Shown here: piece after piece, positions 1 to 8,166 of the stretch
How positions within the stretch are numbered: position 1 is the stretch's first letter
Layout of the letters: each line of letters begins with the position of its first letter
NCBI GenBank assembly: GCA_016191115.1
Contig: JACPPG010000037.1
Coordinates: 18,264 to 82,263 of the forward strand
DNA length: 64,000 bases
Source: Planctomycetia bacterium
GTDB taxonomy: Bacteria; Planctomycetota; Planctomycetia; Pirellulales; JACPPG01
Reading direction: 5' to 3'
Made by a program: the position numbers and the translations under genes
The notes under the pieces: generated by a model
Seen by the model: the letters and a program-made list of their open reading frames with translations, nothing else
What the model was told of the DNA's origin: nothing
The model's database searches: none

Positions 1-132
1 CAGGTGGCGAGCACCTCGGGCGGCGTGTACTTCAACATTCCCGGTGGCCAGACGGCGGCACAGTACCAGGAGCAGCTTGAAGCCGTGTGGAAACAAGTCG
101 CGGATAACAAGCCGTTGAAACTCGTTGAGTAG
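1..132 (+). CDS. C-terminal end of a secreted von Willebrand/TadG-like protein (partial)
   Basis: An open frame enters from the left edge and stops at 130-132 after 43 codons. The visible peptide contains ASTSGGVYFNIPGG followed by a helical tail (QYQEQLEAVWKQVADNK) ending in KLVE. This resembles the last part of von Willebrand factor A domains in planctomycete TadE/TadG-like or pilus-associated proteins, where a TSGG(V/L)YF segment precedes the last helix. The N-terminus, any metal-binding MIDAS residues and any membrane anchor lie outside the window, so the assignment rests on a short tail only. Confidence 0.5.
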   Translation, partial: QVASTSGGVYFNIPGGQTAAQYQEQLEAVWKQVADNKPLKLVE

Positions 133-239
133 GCCCGCGAAACGCGTCGCCTGCGGCGCCGCCACTGAAACGTGGCGGGCCGCCGGCGGCGCGGGCCCAA
201 TGGCAACCCGGCGCTGCTCTTACCCGGTCCTGTCCGCCG

Positions 240-656
240 TCAGCGGACGAATTGCTGGCACCAGTACACCGTGCCGTCGGCGGCCGTGTAGGCGGCCACG
301 CCGATCTTCCGATGGCCGGGGCTGAGAATGTTCGCCCGATGGCCGGGCGAATTCATCCACGAACGGACCGCCTCCTGGCTGTTGGTCTGTCCCATGGCGA
401 TGTTCTCGGCCACCGCCTTCGTGGTGTGCCGCAAGGTGCGCGTCCGCGTCATCCAAGCAGCGTGATGCCGCGCCGAGCGAACCAGCTCGACGTCGACTTC
501 AAGAACCGGCAGGCCGTGTCGCTGCCGCTCGGCATTGGTGCGGGTTACGATCGCTTCCTCGACGGGGTGCAACGCCACTTCGCGCGCTGCGCCCGCCGCT
601 TGGGCCGGATCGGCCAGATTCAGCAATAGCGCCATCGTCATCAGATGCTCGAACAT
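240..656 (-). CDS. Secreted CAP-domain (SCP/PR-1-like) protein
   Basis: A 138-residue protein with a short hydrophobic N-terminus ending near AQAAG, read as a signal peptide. The rest is one CAP/SCP domain: the helix with NAERQRHGLPVL, the AENIA motif, the SWMNSPGHRANIL block and a C-terminal YWCQQFV strand are all family hallmarks. CAP proteins are extracellular and bind lipids, metals or cell-wall material; the substrate here cannot be told. It is compact, consisting of the domain alone, with no linked anchor. It converges on the partial gene at 1-132. Start chosen at the ATG that precedes the signal peptide. Confidence 0.85.
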   Translation of the reverse strand: MFEHLMTMALLLNLADPAQAAGAAREVALHPVEEAIVTRTNAERQRHGLPVLEVDVELVRSARHHAAWMTRTRTLRHTTKAVAENIAMGQTNSQEAVRSWMNSPGHRANILSPGHRKIGVAAYTAADGTVYWCQQFVR

Positions 657-871
657 CGAGGGTCCTCCTCCAGGTGATGAAACTGCCGGAAGCTCACGGG
701 CGCGAGGCGTGTCATGACGCCGCGGGGCCGCGAGGCAAAAAAGGTTGGGGGTGGGGTGCGGTCAGGCAGGATTAACGGGCCGCAACGTGCGACAAGTCGA
801 CCACGAGCTTAACGGCCCGAGCGCGTGCGTCAAGGACCTGCGGGCGAATGACGCGCGAATCGCGCCTCAAG

Positions 872-900
872 TTGCACGCCCGCGCGGGCCGTCCTAAAAT
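872..900 (+). promoter_or_regulatory. Sigma-70-type promoter of tRNA-Arg
   Basis: TTGCAC at 872-877 and TAAAAT at 895-900 are separated by exactly 17 bases. Transcription would start near 907, about 11 bases before the mature tRNA 5' end at 918. The same -35 hexamer is seen in the promoter at 46651. Confidence 0.7.
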
Positions 901-917
901 GCGTCTTTGGCGCGTAT

Positions 918-991
918 GTCCCCGTAGCTCAACTGGATAGAGCGTCGGCCTCCGGAGCCGAAGGTTACAGGTTCGAATCCTGTCGGGGATA
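918..991 (+). tRNA. tRNA-Arg (anticodon CCG)
   Basis: The full cloverleaf can be drawn. The acceptor stem pairs 918-924 with 984-990 (one G-T pair at the end) with discriminator A991. The D stem is 927-930/940-943, the anticodon stem 945-949/957-961 and the T stem 967-971/979-983 with a TTCGAAT loop. The seven-base anticodon loop 950-956 places CCG at 952-954, reading the arginine codon CGG. No CCA is encoded. The spurious antisense frame over this region reads the well-known tRNA artefact peptide. Confidence 0.95.
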
Positions 992-1177
992 TTCACCGAC
1001 CATCGCGCCGCGTTCGGGAGGCCAGGGTCGCGTGTGCGTGAGTTGTCGGGCCCTTGCGGGTCAGTAGCGTCGGCTTCATTGGCCGACGCTCGCGAAGGCG
1101 GGAGAGGCACGCAAGAAAAACTCGGCAACGCCCCTCTTTCGCCGCCTCTGGCGGCATCTTAGCATGGCGAAGCCGAG

Positions 1178-1219
1178 GGCCCGGCCGGAGCCTGTAACTC
1201 CGGTCGGGCCATCATTTTT
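1178..1219 (+). terminator. Intrinsic terminator downstream of tRNA-Arg
   Basis: A 13-bp stem with one mismatch (1178-1190 with 1198-1210) encloses a 7-base loop, followed by ATCATTTTT. It sits about 190 bases after the tRNA and 28 bases before the next gene, so it may end the tRNA transcript. Confidence 0.6.
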
Positions 1220-1246
1220 AAGCCTAGCTGAGCGGACGTCAAAGAG

Positions 1247-1816
1247 ATGGGCGGAAAACCGGCGGCCCTGCTCGGTTTCTTGGGCGGAATGATCGCCGGA
1301 GTCCTGCTCGCTGTGGCGCTCTCGGCTTCGCCAGGCGCCAGACCGGGTGCTGACGATAGGAAGCTGACGGCCGAACAGAGAAACGTCGAACTGCCATCGA
1401 ATCCGGGTCACCAGTTCAACGTCTCACGATGGGAGATAAAGCGCCGCATCGAAGCGGCCGGCTTCCAATTCGCGGGCGATTCATCGGCTGTAGAAGAAGA
1501 CGATCGATTCCTGGATAGGCTCTCTGGCGGCGGCATTCTGGTCGGTATTTCCGGGCCGGCAGCCCAGCCGCGTGATCTTGTCGTGTCGCTCTTCTATGGC
1601 CCCAATCCTACAACGGACGCGGCCAGCACTGGAACGAGCGACATGTTAGAGCTGTTTCGCGCGCTCGCCCCAGAATGGCCGGATGGCCAAGGCTGGTTTT
1701 CACAAGCGGCCAGGCGAGTGGAGCCCGACGACTCGATCTGTCGCGTTAAGAATCGCGTTCGATTCGAGGTCAAACATGGCAGGGGCGTTCTGTCCTTCTT
1801 CATGACCGCCCAATAG
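1247..1816 (+). CDS. Hypothetical membrane-anchored protein
   Basis: This 189-residue protein begins with a glycine-rich hydrophobic segment (about residues 7-27, LLGFLGGMIAGVLLAVALSA), likely a single N-terminal anchor or uncleaved signal. The remainder, about 160 residues, would be outside the cytoplasm. It has no motif I recognise. It contains a predicted helix (NVSRWEIKRRIEAAGF) and a later stretch with LVVSLFYGPNP and MLELFRALAPEWPDGQGW. The start ATG follows the hairpin at 1178-1219, so the gene probably has its own promoter. Codon use resembles its neighbours. Function unknown. Confidence 0.6.
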   Translation: MGGKPAALLGFLGGMIAGVLLAVALSASPGARPGADDRKLTAEQRNVELPSNPGHQFNVSRWEIKRRIEAAGFQFAGDSSAVEEDDRFLDRLSGGGILVGISGPAAQPRDLVVSLFYGPNPTTDAASTGTSDMLELFRALAPEWPDGQGWFSQAARRVEPDDSICRVKNRVRFEVKHGRGVLSFFMTAQ

Positions 1817-1870
1817 CCGGCTGAAAAAGATTTTTAGCGGCGCAACCATTTGCGGCGCGTGACGTTTGCG

Positions 1871-2006
1871 TTGTGAACCCGGCGCACCGGCGGGAAAGTG
1901 GGACAGGCACCGAGACGAAACGTTGGTCTGAAAGGGCTTGCGCTGTTTATGCTCGGAGCCAGTCCCATTTTCCCGCCTCGCCATTTTGAAAAACAGAATG
2001 GCCCTG
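1871..2006 (+). repeat. 157-bp palindromic repeat family, copy 1 (left arm degraded)
   Basis: The core is an imperfect inverted repeat. GGCGGGAAAGTGGGACAGGC near 1890-1910 faces CAGTCCCATTTTCCCGCC near 1960-1978, with a loop containing AACGTTGGTCTGAAAGG. The right outer arm ends in AATGGCCCTG at 2006. The left outer arm no longer matches the consensus. Open frames in this repeat (for example GQAPRRNVGLKG) are not genes. Confidence 0.85.
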
Positions 2007-2147
2007 GGCGCAATCGCAGGAGCCTTGTTCGACGTTGGGACGGGCCGCTACCCGCCGCCGCCGCAGGATGCCGGCGAATCTGCGGTTGCGCAATGGAAGG
2101 CAGATTTGGCGCTTGTCCGCGAAGAAGCTGACCGAGCCAACAAGTAT

Positions 2148-2798
2148 CTACTGGCCGATTCTGACCTCGTGCTGCGTAATGCAACCAATGCGGGTCCAGC
2201 GGGGAATCAGGGTCAGCGATTCGGGTGCCGCGATTTCCAGAAGCTCGCCAGTTCCTTGCCGCGCGACTCCAGATTCCAGCTTTCCGAACCAACGCACGAG
2301 CCAGGCTCCCCAGTTGTTCACCGGAACCGAGAAATCGCAAAGCAGAAACAGGCCCCCGAGCTTCAAAATGCGTCGTGCTTCTCGGAAGGCTCCTTGCTTG
2401 ACCGGGTGTTCCAGGTGATGGAAAACCATCGAACTGATGACGATATCCGCCGATTTGTCTTCAATGGGCACTTTGTCGATTGATGCCTGCAAGAGTCTTG
2501 CCTGCGGCAGACGCCGCCCGGCGATCGATAGCATTCGCTGGTCGATGTCCACTCCTGTCAGCGACAAATCGGGGCGCTCGATTGCAAGGCGGCGCAACAC
2601 GGTGCCGGGACCACAACCGAGATCGACAAGGGTGGTCCCTGTGCCAGCCAAAGTCTTTACATCCGCGACGACATCACGCCAAACACCACGCAGCATGGGG
2701 CGCGCGAGCATCTCGTACATCGGCGTCAGAAAATGAAAGCCCGCTCCCGGCAGAAACTCGGCTGTGTCGTCCTTGGTCGATCCCGAAGCGCCGGCCAT
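2148..2798 (-). CDS. Class I SAM-dependent methyltransferase
   Basis: A 216-residue protein with a standard Rossmann methyltransferase core. Motif I is VDLGCGPGTVLRRLA (about residues 57-71). An acidic strand end follows in LTGVDIDQRM (about 79-88). Motif III/IV is DIVISSMVFHHLEHP, and a RILKLGGLFLLCDF strand comes after. This pattern fits the Methyltransf_11/25 (UbiE/COQ5-like) group, which methylates small molecules or lipids; the substrate cannot be inferred. The C-terminal tail from about residue 165 contains WGAWLVRWFGKLESG, possibly a membrane-contacting helix. It stands alone between two repeat elements, with no operon partner. Confidence 0.85.
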   Translation of the reverse strand: MAGASGSTKDDTAEFLPGAGFHFLTPMYEMLARPMLRGVWRDVVADVKTLAGTGTTLVDLGCGPGTVLRRLAIERPDLSLTGVDIDQRMLSIAGRRLPQARLLQASIDKVPIEDKSADIVISSMVFHHLEHPVKQGAFREARRILKLGGLFLLCDFSVPVNNWGAWLVRWFGKLESGVARQGTGELLEIAAPESLTLIPRWTRIGCITQHEVRIGQ

Positions 2799-3088
2799 GT
2801 GTGTAGCCTCTTTGCCTGATGTATGAGCGGAACGATGCGTGTCTTTCAGCTCGCTAGAACGTGGCGTTTCGGATTGGAGCAGAATCCGTGATGCCGGTAC
2901 AGCTTGGCCGTCGCTGCTCTCTGTTACTCACCCACTCACCGTGGCGCACGGGGCCATGGGCCCCTGTGCCGATGTTTGCCCATCTCGGTCCACATATGGC
3001 CATGCATCGTACCTCCTTGCCAGCAGCGGCTCCAGGCAAACTCTTGACGGCAGGAGAACTGCAAAGTCCTGGAAGAGGGGGTCAGGCA
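2799..3088. other. Intergenic, no gene seen
   Basis: No frame here has a domain, ribosome site or neighbour support. The region would hold the promoter of the methyltransferase (leftward). The repeat copy at 3089 follows. Confidence 0.5.
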
Positions 3089-3245
3089 CAGGGCCGTTCA
3101 CAGATTCAAGCTTGCCGGCGGCGCACCGGCGGGAAAGTGGGACAGGCACCGAGACGCAACGTTGGTCTGAAAGGACTTGCGCTGTTTATGCGCGGAGCCA
3201 GCCCCATTTTCCCGCCTCGCCATTTTGAAAAACAGAATGGCCCTG
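3089..3245 (+). repeat. 157-bp palindromic repeat family, copy 2 (complete)
   Basis: A complete copy from CAGGGCCGTTCACAG to AATGGCCCTG, 157 bases. Both outer arms begin CAGGGCC(G/A)TTC when read inward, and the 26-bp inner arms GGCGGGAAA.TGGGAC.GGC.CCGAG are inverted. It lies directly upstream of the DUF1570 gene. Confidence 0.9.
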
Positions 3246-3480
3246 GGGTCAAGGCGCGGCACCGGGCGAACGTCGGGGTGATACACTGCTAAGAAGGGGC
3301 ACCCCCGGCACTTGGGCGGGAGTCGCGACGATTTTCTCGGCAGGCGATAATCCTCGTCATCATCGCGGGACTGCACGGCGGCTCGCCGCGCGCGGCGCGC
3401 TCGTCGCCATAGGGTTCGCGTGCCTTCTGGCCGGAACCCACGCTACCTGCGCCGCCGATATCGCCGCACGGCACGCGCAA

Positions 3481-4827
3481 GTGAACGAAAAGTTTGCCGG
3501 CCAATTGGCCGAGCTGGCGGCGTGGGCCGATCGACAAGGCCTGACCGACGAGGCGCGGGTAACGCGGGCGTGGTTGCCGCCACGAGGGCCTAACCAGATT
3601 GCGCTCGTCTGCCGCCCCGGCCCTGAGGGGGACGCCACGAAACCACCGGCGTCGCACGCGGCGGCCTGGGAAGAAAAGTTCGCGGCACTTCGCCGCGAGC
3701 AGGCTGCGGCGCTCTTCGCGCTCGCCCAGGACGCCGCGAAGTCTGGGCACGCCGGCACCGCATTCCTCATCCTGCCGCGGGTCGTCCGCGAGGATCCCGA
3801 CCACGCGGAAGCGCGGGCCATCCTGGGCTACGAGCAGGTCGACGGGCGATGGCTCACGCCGTTCGAGAGTCACAAGGCGCACGACGGCCAGGTGTGGCAC
3901 GAGCGGTTCGGTTGGCTGCCTGCGGATCACGTCGCCCGCTACGAGGCTGGCGAGCGCTTCTATGGCGGGCGATGGATGTCGGCCGAAGCCGAGGCTCGCG
4001 TGCGATCCGATCCGCGGCGCGGTTGGGACATCGGCACCGAGCATTATCAGGTCCACACCGATCTCGGCCTGGAAGAGGGCGTGCGGCTGGCCGTCCGGCT
4101 GGAGAAGCTGTACGACGCGTGGCAGCAACTGTTCGCTGGTTTCTGCGCCAGCGAAGAGCAGCTCGCCCGTCGCTTTGCCCGGCAGACGGCGGTGCGCAGC
4201 GAGCCGCGGCGGCACAAGGTCGTTTACTTCAAGAGCCGTAACGAATACGTCCGCGCGCTCGAGAAGGACGAACCGAAGATCGGCATGACGACCGGGTATT
4301 ACCTGGCCGCGAAGCGGGCCGCATATTTCTTTGCCGGCGAAGATTTCGACGCGAGCAACCTGTACCACGAGGCCACGCACCAACTGTTCAGCGAAATCCG
4401 GCCTGTAGCCCGCGACATCGGCCGGGACGCGAACTTCTGGATCATCGAGGGCATCGCCTGCTACATGGAATCGCTGGTGGAACAAGGCGACTGGTGCCTG
4501 GTGGGCGGCAACGAGGCCGTGCGGTTACAGGACGCCCGCCATCGCCTGGTGGTCGACAACTACTACGTGCCGCTTGCCGAGCTGACGACGTTTGGAATGC
4601 AGCGGCTGCAGCACGACCCACGGATTGCCATGCTGTATAGCGAGGCGTCGGGCCTGACGCATTTCCTCATGCACGACGCCGGCGGCCGCTACCGCGACGC
4701 CCTGGTCGAGTACCTGGTGGCCGTGTATACGGGACACGACAACCGCGGCACGCTCGCGCGGATCATTGGCAAGAGCGATGGAGAGCTCGACACGGAATAT
4801 CGGAAGTTCATCGAGGGCTTGGAATGA
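3481..4827 (+). CDS. DUF1570-type putative metallopeptidase
   Basis: A planctomycete-type protein with YHEATHQLFSEI at about residues 295-306. The HEATHQ signature is HExxH-like and, with a downstream IIEGIACYMES glutamate, suggests a zinc peptidase of the gluzincin type; this is family inference, not proven. The GTG at 3481 is the first usual start codon in the frame. The frame stays open leftward to 3229 and encodes what looks like a signal peptide (LAARGALVAIGFACLLAG, then an AA cleavage region), but with no ATG, GTG or TTG. An ATT at 3331 lies 8 bases after GGGAG and could be the true start. The protein is probably exported. The long antisense frame 3289-4485 is a shadow. Confidence 0.75.
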   Translation: MNEKFAGQLAELAAWADRQGLTDEARVTRAWLPPRGPNQIALVCRPGPEGDATKPPASHAAAWEEKFAALRREQAAALFALAQDAAKSGHAGTAFLILPRVVREDPDHAEARAILGYEQVDGRWLTPFESHKAHDGQVWHERFGWLPADHVARYEAGERFYGGRWMSAEAEARVRSDPRRGWDIGTEHYQVHTDLGLEEGVRLAVRLEKLYDAWQQLFAGFCASEEQLARRFARQTAVRSEPRRHKVVYFKSRNEYVRALEKDEPKIGMTTGYYLAAKRAAYFFAGEDFDASNLYHEATHQLFSEIRPVARDIGRDANFWIIEGIACYMESLVEQGDWCLVGGNEAVRLQDARHRLVVDNYYVPLAELTTFGMQRLQHDPRIAMLYSEASGLTHFLMHDAGGRYRDALVEYLVAVYTGHDNRGTLARIIGKSDGELDTEYRKFIEGLE

Positions 4828-4888
4828 GTTGGTGATGCGTCCGCCGCGCAATCCCAGGGGATGCCACCCCCGGGGCTTTGGGTGCCGG

Positions 4889-5707
4889 ATGGACGAACTG
4901 ATTCCTCTCGAACGCGGAGAACAGATTGTGCGGCCTTGGAAGCTTGCCGAGACGAACTACGGCTACGTGAAGGAGCACGCCTTCGAGGTGGCGGTGCTGC
5001 CGCTGGGCGCCACGGAACCGCACAATCTGCACTTGCCGTACGGGACCGACACGCTGGAAGGGGACACGGTGGGCGATGAAATTTGCGCCGCCGCCCACGA
5101 GCGTGGCGCCCGGGTCGTGCTCTTGCCGACGATTCCCTACGGCACCGAGACGAACCAGATGGCGTTCCCGTTGGCGATGAACGTCAACCCGTCGACCTTG
5201 GCGGCGGTGATCGGCGACCTGGTGGATTCGCTGGTGCGGCACGGCATCCGCAAGATCGTGCTCTTGAACAGCCACGGCGGGAACGATCTCAAGCCGGTGC
5301 TGCGCGAGTTGTTCGGTCGTACGCCCGCGCATTTGTTTCTGTGCAACTGGTACCAGGTGCTCGCGGACGTGGAGCGCGATATCTTCGTCGAGCCGGGGGA
5401 CCACGCCGGCGAGATGGAGACGTCGTTCGTGCTGGCCCACCGGCCGGACCTGGTAGCGCGGCGGGCCGACGGCGCCCTGGCGGCCGACGAAGGGGCCACG
5501 GCACAGACCCGCTTCGAGGCGGTCAACCACGGCTGGGTCTCGATCACGCGCCCGTGGCATTTGCTGACGACCAATACCGGCGCCGGCAACCCGCACGCGG
5601 CCACGGCCGAGAAGGGGCGGCGAATGATGGAGCTACTGGTCGAGCGGCTGGCGCAGTTCCTGGTCGAGCTATCGGCGGCGAAAGTGGACGAGCGGTTTCC
5701 GTATTAA
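4889..5707 (+). CDS. Creatininase-family amidohydrolase
   Basis: A 272-residue protein with the creatininase fold signatures: VAVLPLGATEPHNLHLPYGTDT, where the Glu, His and Asp are metal ligands, then LLNSHGGN, then DHAGEMETS near residue 173. These are the zinc/manganese ligands of creatininase and of related enzymes such as MftE and the FAPy deformylase. The family hydrolyses cyclic amides or related C-N bonds in the cytoplasm; the substrate is unknown. The frame is open to 4766 but the conserved N-terminus fits the ATG at 4889. It starts about 60 bases after the DUF1570 gene on the same strand and could be co-transcribed. Confidence 0.88.
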   Translation: MDELIPLERGEQIVRPWKLAETNYGYVKEHAFEVAVLPLGATEPHNLHLPYGTDTLEGDTVGDEICAAAHERGARVVLLPTIPYGTETNQMAFPLAMNVNPSTLAAVIGDLVDSLVRHGIRKIVLLNSHGGNDLKPVLRELFGRTPAHLFLCNWYQVLADVERDIFVEPGDHAGEMETSFVLAHRPDLVARRADGALAADEGATAQTRFEAVNHGWVSITRPWHLLTTNTGAGNPHAATAEKGRRMMELLVERLAQFLVELSAAKVDERFPY

Positions 5708-5944
5708 ACCCGCTGACCCAGGCTGCCAACCAGCGCTCCCTGGAAGCGATGGCTGCCGTCGAGACGACGACGCCCCTGCGTGTCCCCCTCGACCGCGTGT
5801 CGCAATCCATCACCCGCGAAGGGCATCGCACCCGCGGGCTGAATCCCCTCGTTGGCAACGACGCACGGCTGGCGGAGGTCTTGCTGCGGGGTGAGTACGT
5901 GCTGCACGGTTTTCGCTCCTCCGTCCTTGGCGGAGACATGACTC

Positions 5945-7789
5945 TTGAATTCCGTCGCTGCCCTCTCGATAGCCGTGGGATCCCTTTGCGGCTCGACCGT
6001 TGCCGCTGAGCCGCCGCGTCCCAACATCCTGTGGATCACCAGCGAGGATCATGGGCCGCACTTAGGCTGCTACGGCGACGCGGTTGCCACTACGCCGAAC
6101 GTCGACCGGCTGGCGGCCCGCGGGATGATCTATCGGCACGTCTGGTCGAACGCCCCGGTGTGTGCGCCGGCGCGGACCACGCTGATCTCGGGCCTGTACG
6201 CCTGCTCGATCGGCGCGGAGCACATGCGCAGCATGGTCGCCTGCCCTAGCCGTACGAAGCTCCTGCCGCAACTCTTGCGGGAGGCGGGCTACTATTGCGC
6301 GAACAACGCCAAGGAGGACTACAACATACGCCCGACCGGCCCGGTGTGGGATGATTCGTCGGGCAAGGCCCATTGGCGCAACCGGCCGGCGGGAACGCCC
6401 TTTTTCGCGGTGTTCAACTCGGGCAGGAGCCACGAGGGGCAGATTCGCGGCCGCCCGCGCGCGCCCGTCCACGACCCAGCAAGCGTTCGCGTGCCCGCCT
6501 ATCACCCCGACACGCCGGAGGTGCGCCGCGATTGGGCGTACTACTACGACGGCGTCACGGCGGCCGATGCCGACGCGGGCGCACGGCTGAAAGAGCTCGA
6601 AGACGCCGGGCTGGCGGAAGACACGATCATCTGCTACTTCAGCGACCACGGCTCAGGCATGCCGCGAAGCAAGCGCTGGCCATGCGACTCGGGCATGCAC
6701 GTGCCGTTGGTGGTGTACATCCCGCCGCGGTTTGCCCATCTCGCGCCGCCGGATTACGTCGCGGGCGGGCGTTCGGATCGGCTGGTGAGCTTCGTCGACT
6801 TCGCACCGTCGGTCCTCAGCCTGGCCGGCATCCGGCCGCCCGCCTGGATGCAAGGACAGGCGTTCTTGGGCCAGTTCCAGGAAAAGCCGCGGCAATTCGT
6901 CTTCGGTTTTCGCGGCCGCATGGACGAGCGGACCGACCTGGTCCGCAGTGCGACCGACGGCCGCTACGTTTACCTGCGCAACTACATGCCGCACCGCATT
7001 TACGGCCAGCACGTCGACTACATGTTCCAGACGCCCACCACGCGCGTATGGAAGAAGCTGCACGACGAGGGGAAGCTCAACGCGGCGCAGGACGCTTTCT
7101 GGAATCGCAAACCGACCGAGGAGCTGTACGACCTGGCGAGCGACGCGGACGAAGTTCACAATCTGGCCGATTCACCGGAGCACCGCGACGTGCTCGCCAG
7201 GCTGCGCCAGGCCCAGCGGGAGCATGCCGAGCGAATCCGCGACGTCGGGTTCCTGCCGGAGGGCGAGATGCACGCACGCGCGGGGCAGGCGTCACCCTAC
7301 GACATGGCTCACGACGACAATCGATACCCGTTCGAGCGGGTGTTTGCCACGGCCGAACTGGCATCGATGCTCGCGCCCACGGCCGTGCCGGGATTGAAAG
7401 AGCGCCTCACCGATCGCGACAGCGCGGTGCGCTACTGGGCAGCGCTCGGTCTTCTGATGCGGGGCACCAGCGGCCTCGCAGCGGCCCGTGGGGAACTCAA
7501 GGCGGCGCTAGGGGACGAGTCGCCCTATGTGCGGATCGCGGCCGCCGAGGCGCTTGGCCAGTACGGCGACGAAGCAGATCGGAGCGAGGTTCTTTCGTTG
7601 CTGGTCAAGTCAGCCCAACCGCAGGAGGATAACGTCTTTGTGTCGCTGGCGGCCCTGCAGGCGCTCGACGCGCTTGGCGACAAGGCCGCGCCCGTTGCCG
7701 CCGAGATCAAACGCGTGCGCCGGCCATCGAAACTGCCGGACCCGCGTTATGCCCCTTACGTGCCGCGGCTGATCGCGGACATGCAGTAA
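5945..7789 (+). CDS. Exported sulfatase with C-terminal HEAT repeats
   Basis: A 614-residue protein starting at TTG. Residues 1-21 are a signal peptide ending AAEPP. The sulfatase domain starts with PNILWITSEDHGPHLGCYG (metal Asp in SEDHG). It carries CAPAR at residues 73-77, the C-x-P-x-R site whose Cys is converted to formylglycine, and SDHGSGMPRSKRW as the second metal/active-site block near 233. From about residue 480 there are HEAT-like repeats (LKERLTDRDSAVRYWAALGLL; LGDESPYVRIAAAEALG; VFVSLAALQALDALGDKA), a common planctomycete tail. Likely a periplasmic sulfatase on polysaccharide or small sulfate esters. A separate sulfatase-maturing enzyme would be needed; none is in the window. Confidence 0.92.
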   Translation: MNSVAALSIAVGSLCGSTVAAEPPRPNILWITSEDHGPHLGCYGDAVATTPNVDRLAARGMIYRHVWSNAPVCAPARTTLISGLYACSIGAEHMRSMVACPSRTKLLPQLLREAGYYCANNAKEDYNIRPTGPVWDDSSGKAHWRNRPAGTPFFAVFNSGRSHEGQIRGRPRAPVHDPASVRVPAYHPDTPEVRRDWAYYYDGVTAADADAGARLKELEDAGLAEDTIICYFSDHGSGMPRSKRWPCDSGMHVPLVVYIPPRFAHLAPPDYVAGGRSDRLVSFVDFAPSVLSLAGIRPPAWMQGQAFLGQFQEKPRQFVFGFRGRMDERTDLVRSATDGRYVYLRNYMPHRIYGQHVDYMFQTPTTRVWKKLHDEGKLNAAQDAFWNRKPTEELYDLASDADEVHNLADSPEHRDVLARLRQAQREHAERIRDVGFLPEGEMHARAGQASPYDMAHDDNRYPFERVFATAELASMLAPTAVPGLKERLTDRDSAVRYWAALGLLMRGTSGLAAARGELKAALGDESPYVRIAAAEALGQYGDEADRSEVLSLLVKSAQPQEDNVFVSLAALQALDALGDKAAPVAAEIKRVRRPSKLPDPRYAPYVPRLIADMQ

Positions 7790-7908
7790 GGCCAAGCACG
7801 GCCAGACTGCCATCCCGCGCCCGCCACCGTCCAAGTCCCAGCGTTCAGATGGCGTGCCCACGACAAGCGTGGGCATGCCATCCTACTGTAATGTCCCCTA
7901 TTTCTGGC

Positions 7909-8057
7909 CAGGGCCGTTCACAGATTCAAGCTTGCCGGCGGCGCACCGGCGGGAAAGTGGGACAGGCACCGAGACGCAACGTTGGTCTGAAAGGGCTTGC
8001 GCTGTTTATGCTCGGAGCCAGTCCCATTTTCCCGCCCCGCCATTTTGAAAAACAGGA
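7909..8057 (+). repeat. 157-bp palindromic repeat family, copy 3 (right end truncated)
   Basis: The left outer arm and both inner arms are intact. The right outer arm stops at AAAAACAG and lacks the AATGGCCCTG terminus. It sits just before the kinase gene at 8167. Confidence 0.88.
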
Positions 8058-8166
8058 CCTGCCACCTGCCGCCTGATAGAATAGGCTAGATTTGCGTATG
8101 GCCCACAGAGGGAACCAGTCCAGCGCCATGCCGCGCGCCGGCGACTCGGTCAAAGACACCATCGCG

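Noticed and set aside
772..1128. Minus-strand frame over the tRNA
   Set aside because: It reads through tRNA-Arg in antisense ([21 protein letters not shown]), a well-known artefact.
3289..4485. Long antisense frame over the DUF1570 gene
   Set aside because: It is a shadow of the real gene in a GC-rich region; it has no domain and no ribosome site.
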